Assembly: GCA_963556145.1 (NCBI GenBank)
Contig: OY744470.1
Coordinates: forward strand, 3,844,001-3,908,000
DNA from: Hygrocybe punicea
Taxonomy: Eukaryota; Basidiomycota; Agaricomycetes; Agaricales; Hygrophoraceae
DNA length: 64,000 nucleotides
Reading direction: 5' to 3'
The position numbers and the translations under genes are program-made. This document shows positions 46,040 to 56,923 of this stretch, piece by piece. The notes beneath the pieces were generated by a model that saw nothing but the letters and a program-made list of their open reading frames with translations, did no database searches and had not been told where the DNA came from. The first letter of the stretch is position 1. Each line of letters begins with the position of its first letter.

Positions 46040-47874
46040 AGTGCCCCCCTTCTCTGTAGCGACGCCCTCGTCGCTAGCAGAAAACCAAAAAACAAGAATG
46101 AACTGACCAAAAAATCTCTCCAAAATCTCTCAACATCACTCTCCAGTCACAACTCCCAGTCCTCCATCACATGGAGCGGGACCCTATCGTCCATCGAAGA
46201 TCGGTGGTGGCAGATGACCAAACTAGACTCTCTCTCAGCTCTCCAAAACTCCTCAGTCACGACTCCCAGTCCTCCATCTCATGGAGCAGGACCATATCGT
46301 CCATCGAAAATGGTGGTGGTAGATGACCAAACTGATGTCTCGTGGTTCTCATATCACAGGTTCTCGGTTCGCAGTTCTCGGTTCATAGTTCTTGTGTCGC
46401 AGGTTCTTGTATCCGGGGTTCTTGAAGGTGCAAAAGGTGTTCGGGGGGCTCATTTAGTTCTGGCTCGGTGGGTGGGGCGGTTAGGTAGTGACTGGTATCC
46501 AGGTGACAGATCGAGGGCATAGTAAAAATAATGAAACTGAATTGTGGGGGAAACAGAGACAGAGACAGAGGAAACGAGAGAAAGGAAACTGAGGGAAAGG
46601 AAATAGAGAGGAAGGAAACAGAGAGGAAAGGAATTGGGGACAGGAAACAGAGAAGGAAATAGAGGGGAAAGCTATGTACTTGGGCGCTAGAGCTGGCGCC
46701 GGCGTCGAGGGATCTCTTCGCATGGGCTCTGGGAAACGGTCGTGAGGGGTCGTGAGGGCCAGGGAACGAGGTCGGGGGTCCTAATGGGCGTATGTGGGGG
46801 GGGGGTGGTAACGCTGGCGTGGGGATTCGTGAGGTGGCTGCATGGGACGGTGTTCGGGGTCCAAAACGGCAGGGGTTGGGTCTTGCGGGATGCCAAAGGG
46901 TGCTGGGTGTTAGATGGGGGCGCGGCGAGCCTTTACGAGCAGGTGTGGGGCCGGGTATGCTGGCAAAATGGGGGTACGCGATGGCGATGTGGCGTGTTGC
47001 TGGGGTGGCTAAAAATGGTTGTGGGGGCTCATTTGGAGCAATGGGAGGTGGGCATGGGGTTCCTGTGGGTCGAGTGTTGCTGGGGGGAGTCTGGCGTAGG
47101 TATGGGGCGTCGGCTCACAAAAATGCGGGGTCGCGGCGCAGTGAAGTGGCAAAACGCTGGGGTCTGACAAAAAAGGGTGGGGGCGGTATGTTCAGGGCAT
47201 TGGAGGGGTGTGGGGTGCTCAGGAGTGTCGGGTGGAGGTGTTGCGAGCTTGGGGAGTGGGTCAGGGGTCACGCATGTTGGAAAAACGGTGTCGCGCGAGG
47301 GCGACGTGGTGGGTCCGCTGGGTCACCAAAAAGGGTGGAACAGCTTCATTTGGGGTAATGAAGCACGACGGGGGGTTTTGACAGGTGGACCGTGGGTGTG
47401 GGGGGTCAAGCGAGTGTGGGTTGGGGCTGGGTACTTGAAAAAATGGGGTCGAAGGTGATGACGTGGCAGGGTGCAGGTATCTGGAATGGACGGCGACGAG
47501 GGGTTCATTTGGGCAGAACCAGGGTGTTGGGTCATCAAGCGTGGATGCGGGGTTTTGGATCAACACGTGTGGGTCTGGGGTGCACGAAAAATGGGGGGTC
47601 GAAGAATGGTGATGCGGCCTGGGGCTTGTATGTTCAAAGGGGGTTGCGGCCGGGTTTTTGGGTCAACGGGGGCGACGCGGGGCCTGTTGGACTGAACGAG
47701 AGCGTCGGGGGGTGACACGCATGTCTGAATGGCCAGGAGTGAACAACAATTGGGGTTGCACGGCAACCAGGCTGGTGAGGCTGAAAAGAGTCGTCTCATG
47801 AGAAAGTTGTAAGGAGTGGGAACCCGAGAGAAAAAAAGAGAGGCGTGGGTCGAAGAACACTCTCATCACCACGT

Positions 47875-48022
47875 TGGAGAGGTCCCAAGGGACCTCTCCG
47901 GGGCTCACACAGGACTCGATGGGAAAGGTCTGGATGGGATAGGAAGATGAACTAACTACTACATCCGGAAGGGCTACTGACTAAGGGACTGGTCACGTGA
48001 TCTGACAGGCACAACCACTACA
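47875..48022 (-). repeat. 5' LTR of element B
   Basis: 148 bp, near-identical to 45892-46039. The flank ACGG at 48023-48026 completes the duplication. Confidence 0.8.
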
Positions 48023-49721
48023 ACGGCACCTCTTGTTTGCCTGGTGGTCTGCCATTGATGGCATCATCTCATGCACAAAGTCAAGGCATTTATCAACCTC
48101 GTTGAGAGGTTCATTCTGTTTGTGAGATGAAGCCTGAGACCTGGTAGAAAGAGAGGTCTGAGTGGTTACAGCGGAGCTACATGATGTGCTGGCTTCACCA
48201 GGTGAATTTTCCAACTCTGTTGGTGATTGAAGAGCCAAGAGGTGGCTAGTGCTGATCTGTCGATGGAGGGAGGGGGTGTGGAGTGCAAGTGAGTGAGTGT
48301 GATGAGTTAGATGCTCTGTGTCAGAACCAGACCCAGACCCTGAATAACTCATTGGACTACCACTGCGAGAAGAAGGACTGGATGAAGCAGGCGTGAGGAA
48401 TTGTCAAGTCAGGGTGCTCATGGTCGTGGTCATGGGAGTTGCTGGAAAGGCACTTGTAGGTGATTTTGTCCAGGAGGGAACGTTGGAATCAGGTAGGGAC
48501 TGGGAAAAAAAGGCATAATCGAAGGAGAGGAGATGGAGTGTCAGATCAAAGATGTCAGCTAATAAATCGCCCTTGTCTAGATACAGGCCATCAGAAGATG
48601 TCTGCAATGTCAACGCTGGAGGAGCTGGGACCTGATTCACAGGTAAGGTAGGCCCAAAGGTGGGCGCAATAGCTGGTGAAGCAAACGGAATGTTGGATGG
48701 CGGCACAGTGAAGGGAATGTCAGATGGTGGGACAGTGAAGGGCATGTTGGATGGTGGGACAGTAAAGGGCATGTTGGATGGCATGACAGTGGAATGCATG
48801 TCAACAGACCCCATCCCAAGTAACCAGGCAGCACAGTCGGCATAGTGCTGCCCTGACTCTGATGAGGAGGCTTGTATTACAATGTTTTGGTGCTTGCTCC
48901 ACATTGCATCTATGTCATCAAACCCTGGAAACTCTTTATGAAGAGCCTCTGTACAAATATTCAGTAATTGCAACACACCAAAAGAAATTCATACCATAAA
49001 TGTTCCGGGGACCCAAACCGTCAGCTGTAGGGTGAACTCCTTCTCCTGTCTTGGACAGTCTTGTCTTCCACTCTTGATATTTCTTCTTGAGACTAAGAGA
49101 GAAATCGAAGTCAGTTTTACAGATTCAAATCCAATGGCACAGTGGGCACTTACGTTCCCATCTGGTTCTCAACTGCGCGATTGAACTTGGCAGAATGGTT
49201 TTGGAAGTTTTCATGAAAGCTCTTGTCATGATCAACAGAAACACCACATGAACAATCTTTGCATAAATGTTGGACTTTGATTTGTGGGTGACAGTCTTTT
49301 TCCGGTTTGCGGCTTTTGCATCACTACCAGAGTCAGAGAACAGAAGTATATGTTTGTGTGGATTTTCATGGAGCCAGGCAACGAGGCAATCTGTATGATG
49401 TGAGTGTTTCCCCTCCCATTGGACAGCGGTGTTGCTGATGTCAATGACAGAAGCAGACTCATCCAGGCTGTGACCGCTGGCAAGCAGCAGCCCTTCACTG
49501 GGATTGGCCATCCATCATTTAACCCTGGAAAGCGAGGGAGCAGTAGACAAGGCTACTGGAAGCTTTTGGCATCATATCTTGCCCATTGATGGCTGGTGTT
49601 CCAAAAACAAGCAGCAATTGAATAACTAACTAGGTTTGGAATGTGACATGTATTGGTCATCAGAAGGACCCAGCAGGAAGTTTAGCAGGGCCCTAGCAGA
49701 AAGAGCTAGATGGCCCTTATA

Positions 49722-49894
49722 CATCTTCTAGGGAACTGTGAATTCACTTTTCTGCTAATGTGTACAGAACATTTATAATTAAACCTTTGGCTGGACTATA
49801 GTTGTCACTCAATATAATGGTTTCACAAGGAATTTGATTATAAATGTTCTGTATACATTAGCAGAAAAGTGAGTCTACATTTCCCTAGAGGATG
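49722..49894. mobile_element. 173-bp MITE in the right arm
   Basis: Inverted ends CATCTTCTAGGGAAC and GTTTCCC-type CTAGAGGATG, with arms of about 60 bp containing ACTTTTCTGCTAATGT. Flanked by TA on both sides. Removing it restores the match between the right arm of FB4 and the left arm. Confidence 0.7.
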
Positions 49895-50137
49895 TATATG
49901 GGTATAGCAGATAATATTTTCAGAGCCAGAGTTGTCTGTGTTGGCCAATAGGGTTGGTCACAGAGAAAAAGTACTCTATTTTTTTGAAGAGACAGTCCCC
50001 TAGAGATTCTCTGTGGGATCTCAAATTCCAAATATTAGAGCAATTGAACATGTTTGAATAAGATATGGTGGTTTTGAGAAATTGTCAAAAAAGAAAACAA
50101 AAAAAAGCATCTCCACCCTAAGTTCCACAAATAGCTG

Positions 50138-51430
50138 TGATTTTGTGGGGCATTGCATAGTTCGTCAGTGGTCAGAAAGTGTTTCATGTGAAGACTGTAC
50201 TGTAAGCCCACTAATTATAATGATTTGTCACATCATGCAGGTCAAATGGGTTCATTGCAAACTGGGTTACATCAATGACACCCTCTGCCTCTAAGTGCTA
50301 CATGTACACAAAATCTCTCCATGAGTAGCAGTCAATACCTCTTCATTATTTAAGAGAGAAAAAAGAGATTTGGAAAGATTGACACAAGAAATTTAACCTA
50401 GAATAGCATTAACAGTGTGATATCAAAATAACGGCCATATACAAACAGTCTGATCTTATCATCCAATGCACACCCAGTTTCATCCACAAATTCAAGCACT
50501 TGTCATACTCTTCTTTGGTGAATTAAATGAGGTGTTTTTCAATATCTGTCATAGTGCAAAATTTTTGCTGTAGCTCTAGGGGCAATAATTGTTATGAAAA
50601 TACCAAAATTTTAAGGTCACACCATCACACTCAATTGTTACAATTTCCTGGGCTTACAGTAATTGCTTGTCAAGGTTTCTCCACCTTTTCTGTTTTCCAT
50701 ACATACATTTAAACAATGCAAGCCACCACTTCTGTTGTGGTTGGCATCTCAACAATCAGCTGGACAATATAGCTACAAAGATGGAAAAATATAAACCATA
50801 ACCTAGAAGCATGAAAAGAAACCAAATGCAAGTGATATAACGGCTCACAAAAAACACTGAAAACTCCAGACAATTTGAGGGATATATTCAAGACAGAAAA
50901 GAGAGACAACAGAAACAGAAACAGCCTGGTGACAGAACCATGACCTTCACTTGTCTACTTTCATTTTCAGTCTGTGTGATCACTTGGGACTTGTAAGTTT
51001 GCAGGAAATACGATGAACTGGGCTGTAACTTGTATACTGTTGACATTGTCAAGATGAGGATTCTTGTCAACCTGAAACTGATGCACTGTCCAGCTCTTCT
51101 TGATCCCCTGCAGTCACCCACCAAGAAATGCACCAGTCCCAGTATACAATTGTGCTTTATTCATGTCACTGTAAATGGATATAAGTGTTGATCTTATTAT
51201 AATTATCTAAATCTAAGATCTAATTCCCAACAACAAACATGTCTAACAATCAAGGTTTCTGCTGACACAGTTGGCATTTCACAAGTTGCATAAGCATTGC
51301 TAATCTGGGCAACTGTAACTAGCCACCTCCTAAATCAGGTGCAACCACAACCAGCGGTTTGGTTTTTCAGTGGTTGGGTCCAGTCTGGTTCTGGTTTTTT
51401 TCTGGTCCTATGGACTGGACCTTAAAACAC
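50138..51430. other. Right interior of element Y
   Basis: No recognisable gene. Minus frames 50709-50909 and 50888-51133 are unconvincing. Subterminal ACCAG/GGTTTGG repeats approach the right end of Y. Confidence 0.4.
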
Positions 51431-51615
51431 TAGGAAACTGTGAAAACATCATTGTGATTGTGGCAATCTGTGGTGATGGCACCTCAACAGCATCAGCTGT
51501 AATCTTCAAGGGAGAATGTTTCCAAGTGAGCTTGAAACAGAATAATTCAGCCAATGCATCATGAGTCTTCTCCATTGTGTAGAGCAGGTTACTCACAAGA
51601 AAGAAGTTGGGCTAC

Positions 51616-51851
51616 TCATAGTGGAATGTATGGTTGTTGACTGCTAAGTAATCTATGTTGAATTAAATTATATTTAGCTCTCTCTGAGAGGACTTTTATA
51701 CTACTAGCTAAATCTACTAGAAGTTTCTTGTGGTGAGTAGAATAACTGCTGTGCTTCAGCATTATTCATCGAACAGGTGTGTTTGAGTTCTGGGGTCACG
51801 TGATATGGATTACTAATTCTTTCCATGACTATTTGGCCACTATTCCCAACA
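51616..51851 (-). repeat. 3' LTR of the Copia element
   Basis: Begins (minus) TGTTGGGAATAG right after the purine tract. Matches 58200-58377 over the shared part (TTTAGCTCTCTCTGAGAG, CTAGAAGTTTCTTGTGGTG). The exact outer end near 51616 is uncertain. Confidence 0.75.
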
Positions 51852-52321
51852 CTCCCCCTTGGTTGAATACTCTTCAACTTGTTCTGGTCACAGTAAACAT
51901 TGTCCATGTATTCTGTTACATGTTCCACTCTTTTTGGTTCCTCTCTGGTCAATAGACCAAGTTCGGCTGTGAACTTTGCGTGAAGCAGGCGAGGTAACTC
52001 TTTCGTGAATATGTCTGCTAGATTTTCTTTGGAAGGAATATGCATGACTTTGAGGATACCAGAGGTGACATGATCTCGTAGGAAATGTAGATTTATATCT
52101 ATATGTTTTGTCTGCGTGTGGAATTCTGGGTTGTGCGATATAGTAATTGTGGCCTGATTATTGGATCATAAAATCGATGTTTTGTCCAACCGTAGGTCCA
52201 ATTCCTTCAACAAATTTCTATGCCAGATCAACTGCTTCATGGCATGAGTAGCAGTGACATATTCTGCTTTGGCTGTTGACAATGCAATTGTGCTCTGCTT
52301 CTTCAAGCTTCAAGCTATGGC

Positions 52322-53366
52322 TAGGGTTAACCATGGGTATGGGACAGCTTGGCTTGGCTAACACTGTACCCACACCTGTTTGCCATGGCTTGTGGCAAAA
52401 CCCATCAGCATCCTTGGACCCGTTGGTTTCCTGAGACCATGAGTCATCACAGACACCCAGCACATGTCAATTGACATGGCTGGGTGTCGTGTGACAGCTT
52501 GGTGGCCCCTTGATGACCTCAACATCGTCGACAGAATGGTCTGGCCAATAGGCCAGAGCCAATCTCGATGACATTGTCGTCATTGTGGGGTGGGATGGTA
52601 GTGTGGGGTGTTAATGACTGGTTAATGCCCTGTTGTGTCCTGTTGCATCGTCGCGTCATCATCACGTTGTCGCTGCATGTCACCGTCATTGTCATTGTCA
52701 CGTCGTTAGCTGTGGTGGGAGACACGAGAGGTGGAGGGGCATTAATGAGAGGGTGGGAGATGTTATTGAGGGGGGCCGAGATATTGGCGTGAGGGTGAGA
52801 GACGTTGACAAGGGGGTCAGAGATGGTGCCAAGGGGGTGCCGAGATGTTACTGAGAGGTCGAGGTGTTGATGAGAGGGTGGGAGACATTGACAATGGGGT
52901 GCTGAGATGGCAACGCGGTGAGGGTGCTAAGACATTGTTGTCATTGTCGTTGTTTGGCGAAGATGACCAATGAAACTAAATAATAAAGTAGCAAGCAATT
53001 TTAATGAGATGATGAGAATTGACATACCTGACAGCCAGAGGGTGGGTGCACCACCTCTCTGGCCATCTTCTCGCTTCCTGGCCATGCATAAACTCTCCTC
53101 ATTGTTGTCATCATTGTAATTGTTGTCGTTGTCACAGTTGTTGTTGCTGTTGTTTTTGTATTGATAGTTGTCATTGTCGTTGTCATCACAGCTGTTGTCA
53201 TAGTTGTCATCATCATCGTTGTGCATTGGCAAAACTGTGCAAACCCATTATACTGTGGGTATGGGTTATGGTATGGGCATGGTGCCTGTTTTTGGACACC
53301 TTACCCATACGTGTGTGACTCGTTTTGGAAAAACTGCAGGTTGACCCATACCCATGGTCAACCCTA
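52322..53366 (-). mobile_element. hAT-type non-autonomous element in Copia RNase H
   Basis: 1045 bp with ends TAGGGTTAACCATGGGTA and TACCCATGGTCAACCCTA and a perfect duplication GCTATGGC (52314-52321 and 53367-53374). In minus orientation: Asn/Asp/Thr repeats (AACAACAAC and GACAACGAC types, 53090-53220), GGTGCACCCACC (about 53050), an intron-like GTATGTCAATTC (about 53025), repeats, then a variant hairpin. Confidence 0.9.
52452..52488. repeat. Recurrent hairpin, variant copy 5
   Basis: GACACCCAGC-ACATGTCAATTGACATG-GCTGGGTGTC. The core matches copies 1 and 3 but the arms differ (CACCCAG instead of CCTCGC); total length is shorter unless outer TCATCACA/TGTGAC pairing is counted. Confidence 0.65.
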
Positions 53367-55294
53367 GCTATGGCTCCCCCTGTGATTGTGAACACATATC
53401 CACTAATGGATTTCCAGTGCAGGTTGGATCCCCAATTGGCATTGATGTAATGAACGGTTTCTGTTGTAATCCATTGGTCCTTTCTGCCATATGTTAGTTT
53501 GTAATCCATCATTCCCTTTAGGTAGCAGAATATCCTTTCAAGTGCTGTCCAGTGTTCTGGACTTGGGTTCCATGTGAATTGCACAACGGTTACAGTTGCA
53601 TACATGATATCGGGTCTTGTTGCGTGCGCAGCATACAAGAGCTCTCCAACTTGTGTTGCATACTCGATTGAGGTGCATTTCATTCTCTCTTGTTGGTTTC
53701 GGTTTCGTTTATTCGTAGGATCACATTCTGATCCATCGGGGTTGATACCGGTTTCACATCCTTCATTCTGGCCTTCGCAAGTATCTTCCAGATATAATGG
53801 CTTTGTGATAGGGTGACTTTCCATTGTTGGTGGTCTCATTTGATATGGATTCCAAACAGTAACATTAGCTTTCCAATGACCATTACCATGTACTTTTCTT
53901 TCAGCTGGTTGATTATCTGCTGATTCATCGCTCGGTTGTTTGCATAAGCTGTAAGGTCGTCGACCCATATGAGTACAATGGAGAAGTTTTCACCTTCCCA
54001 ATAGTAGCATGCACAGTAGTTGGTCCATAATCTCGTATAACAAAATTCTTTCATTGCGTTATCGAAATCCATGTTCCATACGTTGCTGGCTTGCCTGAGA
54101 CCATACATAGGGCATATGAGGTGGCAAACTGGTCTGGTTCCATCCTCAAATTCCCCTGGCTGTTTCATGTACAGCTCCTCCTTCACCCATCTGTTAAGGT
54201 ATGCACCTTTGATATCCATCTGCTGAATATCCCAATCCTTGACTGTGGAATATGTGAGCAATGTCTGTAATGTGTCAAACTGCATCACAGGAGCAAATGT
54301 TCCGGTTTCGCTGAAATCCACTCTAGACTTCTGTGAAAATCCCTGGGCTACTAATTGGGCCTTGTGCCTAGCGATTGCACCCATCTTGTTGTGTTTCCAG
54401 TGGAAAACCCACTTGCTTCCGATGGCTTCCTGTCTCTCTGATAAGTCTACAAGTTTCCAAACACCCATTTCTTGTAGCTGATCAAATTCCTCTTTTATCG
54501 CTACCTTCCAGTTCTCCCAATCTACAGCTTCCCTGGCTTCCCTTAAATCCCATGGGTCCTTGTCGGTGAGACTGCTATCCTGCTGCATTGCGCTCAAGAA
54601 CACATATGCTATGGTTGTTTCCACACTGACTTTTTCCTTTTGTTTTGCTATGGATGATTCCATTGGTCTTTGTACATCAAGCAGTTTGCATATCTCGCGT
54701 TGTGTCAGTTGTGCATGTGGGTTGTTTAACTGTCAGTAGTTGCGGTCGACTTCTCATGTTGCTCTTGGTGGGTATGTTATTTCATTTTCCGGTCTGTGAA
54801 TAGCCCTTTCCAGTGCCATTCTGGTGGGTTCCAGTGATTCTGTTGTGGGTTCCGATGGTTCAGGAGTTTGCAAGTTGTCGGATTCACTCTGCTCCCCCTC
54901 GAATTGCAAACCTGGTAAGTCGGATACAATCCAGACTTCCTGCAATGCCCCATCCTCGTGAAATGCAACATTCCATGATGTTTTAACAGTCTGTGTTGCA
55001 GCATCATAGTATCAGATAGCCTTCTGCAACTCCACAAATCTTACGAACTTCATTTTAGCTGATCATGGTGCCAGCTTCAATCTCTTTCCGCCTTGATATA
55101 AGACCCAAACATTGCATCTGAACTCCTGGAAATGTGATATGTCTGGCTTCTTGCCAGTCCAGGCTTCATGTGGAGTCATTCCGTCTAGAGCCTTGGTGGG
55201 GGATCAGTTTCGAATGTATGCTGCATGTGCAACAGCTTCCAGCCAAAGGAATGCGGGCAGGTTTTTAGCAATCAACATTGTGTGGGCTAACTCC

Positions 55295-55594
55295 TAGTGT
55301 ATTGCACAGGTACGGGTAAACCCGCGGGTTTTGCCACGGGTACAGGTACGGGTAGGGTACGGGTACAGATTCCTGGACCCGCCAGCTTTGTTTTAAGCCC
55401 TGGATCATCCAAAACGGTCAAGTATTGACCTAGATATGCCCAAAATACTTCAATGAGGTATTTTGAGCATATCTAGCTCAATACTTGACCATTTTGGACA
55501 ATCCGGGGCTTAAAATTACAGGTAAAACCCACAGGTACGGGTGCAGGTATGGGTACAGCCAAAAATACCCGGGGGTTACCCATGCAATACACTA
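55295..55594. mobile_element. 300-bp hAT MITE in Copia integrase
   Basis: Ends TAGTGTATTGCACAGGTACG and its near-complement at 55594; flanks CTAACTCC and GTAACTCC (7 of 8). The centre is a second palindrome (GGTCAAGTATTGA...TCAATACTTGACC). Removing it rejoins LLEL with AHTMLIAKNLP in frame. Confidence 0.85.
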
Positions 55595-56283
55595 GTAACT
55601 CCAGTAACATGCGATTAAATCTTTCCACTGTTCCATGTTGCAAGGGTGAGTAAGGGGCCATTGTTTCGATGACAATTCCCTTCTCTGCTGCCCATCTCTT
55701 GAATTCCTTGTTGACAAGTTCCTTTCCATTATTGAACCACAAATATTTAGGGTTTTGATCGAACTTCTTCTCAATCGTGTTAACATAAGCCTTGATGCAT
55801 TCCATTGCCTGGCTTTTCCATTTCATGAATAAGGTGGTTATGGTGCATACCACGTGGTCCGTGAATGAGATATAGTATCTCAATCCTCTGATAGACTCTA
55901 CATGTGCTGGGCCCCAGATGTTGCTCAAAGTCTGCTCTCCGGTGACTTTCGATCATCCATTGGCCTCTTTAGGAAATGGCTGGACAGCTTGCTTCACCTG
56001 AATGCAAGCCTCACAGGTTTGGGAAGGGACACTCCCTTTGTCAATTTCTAGACCTGTGACTAACCCCTTTCTCTGCAGGGTCTCAAGTCCGCTCATTCCG
56101 ATGTGTCCGTATAGGTGGTGCCATTCGTCCCAAGACATTTTCTTTGGCCTGGCTACATTTGCCTTTTCTGGCATGTCGGATTGTGCTTGGGTGTTCAGAT
56201 GGTATAGTCATCCATATTTCTGGCCTGTTCCAACAAGTTTATTCTCCTTCATATAGGGCCTGCATATTCCATTGCAGAAGTTA

Positions 56284-56923
56284 CAGCCGTTTTCAGCGAG
56301 TATTGGAAACACGATTTCTAAATGGTGGCTGTGCATTTCTGAATAAGGAAGCTGCCGAGAACCCGAGGTTTGATGAGCATATTACATAAGATAGATGTCA
56401 TCCATATATGGCTACACCACATGACTTAGCGTGACAGACAGTAAAATGACAATAGATAATGGTTAAGGACAATAGAAAAACAGATGTTGCAGAGAAAGAT
56501 TTAGAGGGCACTTCAAAAGGTGTTGGTGTATTTAAAACCATGATTTTCTATCAGGTGAAGGAGGAGATAAGCATTCAGTTCCAATGTTACACAGCACGTC
56601 ACAAAGCATCACACCCGCTTCTCTTGAGTAAACTACTGACCTCCTCCTTCACCTGATAGAAAATCATGGTTTTAAATACACCAACACCTTTTGAAGTGCC
56701 CTCTAAATCTTTCTCTGCAACATCTGTTTTTCTATTGTCCTTAACCATTATCTATTGTCATTTTACTGTCTGTCACGCTAAGTCATGTGGTGTAGCCATA
56801 TATGGATGACATCTATCTTATGTAATATGCTCATCAAACCTCGGGTTCTCGGCAGCTTCCTTATTCAGAAATGCACAGCCACCATTTAGAAATCGTGTTT
56901 CCAATACTCGCTGAAAACGGCTG
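56284..56923. mobile_element. Foldback element FB3 in Copia pol
   Basis: 640-bp palindrome with ends CAGCCGTTTTCAGCG and complement, arms of about 285 bp that are nearly identical, and T-TA...TA-A flanks. The interior differs from FB1 and FB2 but the first bases match. Removing it leaves VNFCNGIC in the pol frame. Confidence 0.88.

Larger units (their letters stand above)
45892..48022 (-). mobile_element. Gag-type short-LTR retroelement B
   Basis: 2131 bp. LTRs of 148 bp at 45892-46039 and 47875-48022, near-identical, TG...CA, flanked by ACGG (45888-45891 and 48023-48026). In minus orientation it has the primer-binding-like TGGTGATGAGAGTG next to the 5' LTR, a purine tract AAGGGGGGCACT before the 3' LTR, and the imperfect palindrome TAGCGACGAGGGCGTCGCTA (46056-46075) just ahead of it. 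The interior is GC-rich with Pro/His/Ser-rich minus frames like the tail of the gag in element A. No enzyme genes. Confidence 0.8.
45618..49511 (-). pseudogene. Harbinger Myb/SANT-like partner protein, split by an LTR element
   Basis: Harbinger elements need a Myb/SANT-like DNA-binding partner that escorts the transposase. Here the minus strand reads WHAT-type wording: KHSHHTDCLVAWLHENPHKH, ...SSIAQLRTRWERLKKKYQEWK (across an intron near 49070-49160), GLGPRNIYG, a Pro/Met-rich repeat (VPPSNMPFT three to four times, 48690-48790), Ser-rich linker, DKCLDFVHEMMPSMADHQAN, then after the insertion a C-terminal coiled coil (LQRERLSTESSESDAERAQARELAQIEIEKIK). Removing 45892-48022 with one ACGG copy continues the frame, although a TGA follows shortly. 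Function in this copy is lost. Confidence 0.6.
41468..49717 (+). mobile_element. PIF/Harbinger element with transposase and Myb-like gene
   Basis: Ends GGGCTGTCGAGCTCTTCC...AGGGCCCTGCTAAACTTCCTGC (41468-41513) and an inverted match at 49665-49717. Two convergent genes, as usual for the family: a DDE transposase (41645-43035, plus) and a Myb/SANT-like protein (45618-49511, minus). Nested in it are a hAT (43297-44732) and a gag LTR element (45892-48022). The 3-bp duplication could not be fixed because the ends merge with the foldback arms. Confidence 0.6.
41194..50137. mobile_element. Foldback element FB4 enclosing a PIF/Harbinger element
   Basis: Long inverted arms: 41194-41465 and its complement at 49897-50137. 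The ends CGGCTATTTGCAGAACTT...GCAGAAATGC resemble those of FB1 (CAGCCGTTTGCATAATTC...GCAGTAAATGC). Left flank TA, right flank TG. The inner ends of the arms (CTATACCCATATAA) abut the inverted ends of a PIF/Harbinger element, which fills the position of the loop. Confidence 0.6.
36459..51432 (-). mobile_element. Old hAT element Y holding a four-level nest
   Basis: Left end (T/A)AGTGTTTTAAAGCC at 36459, continuing across a nested element into TTTTTTGTCTATTTTGGAC. The right end is CTTAAAACACTA at 51432, preceded by CCTATGGACTGGAC. The flanks GGAGATTG (36451-36458) and GGAAACTG (51433-51440) match at 6 of 8, and both differences are transitions, consistent with an aged 8-bp duplication. The two ends match the two ends of the hAT at 43297-44732 in swapped positions, hence the minus orientation. 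Its own sequence outside nested elements has no recognisable hAT transposase. Confidence 0.6.

Noticed and set aside
46687..47908. Gly/Trp-rich plus-strand frames of up to 188 codons
   Set aside because: GC-rich interior of an LTR element that runs on the opposite strand; the frames are complements of Pro/His-rich gag-tail sequence.
41194..51432. Pairing of hAT ends 43297 with 51432, or 36459 with 44732, as single elements
   Set aside because: Each pairing would overlap the Harbinger element without nesting, and the flanks do not match. Pairing 36459 with 51432 and 43297 with 44732 nests cleanly.
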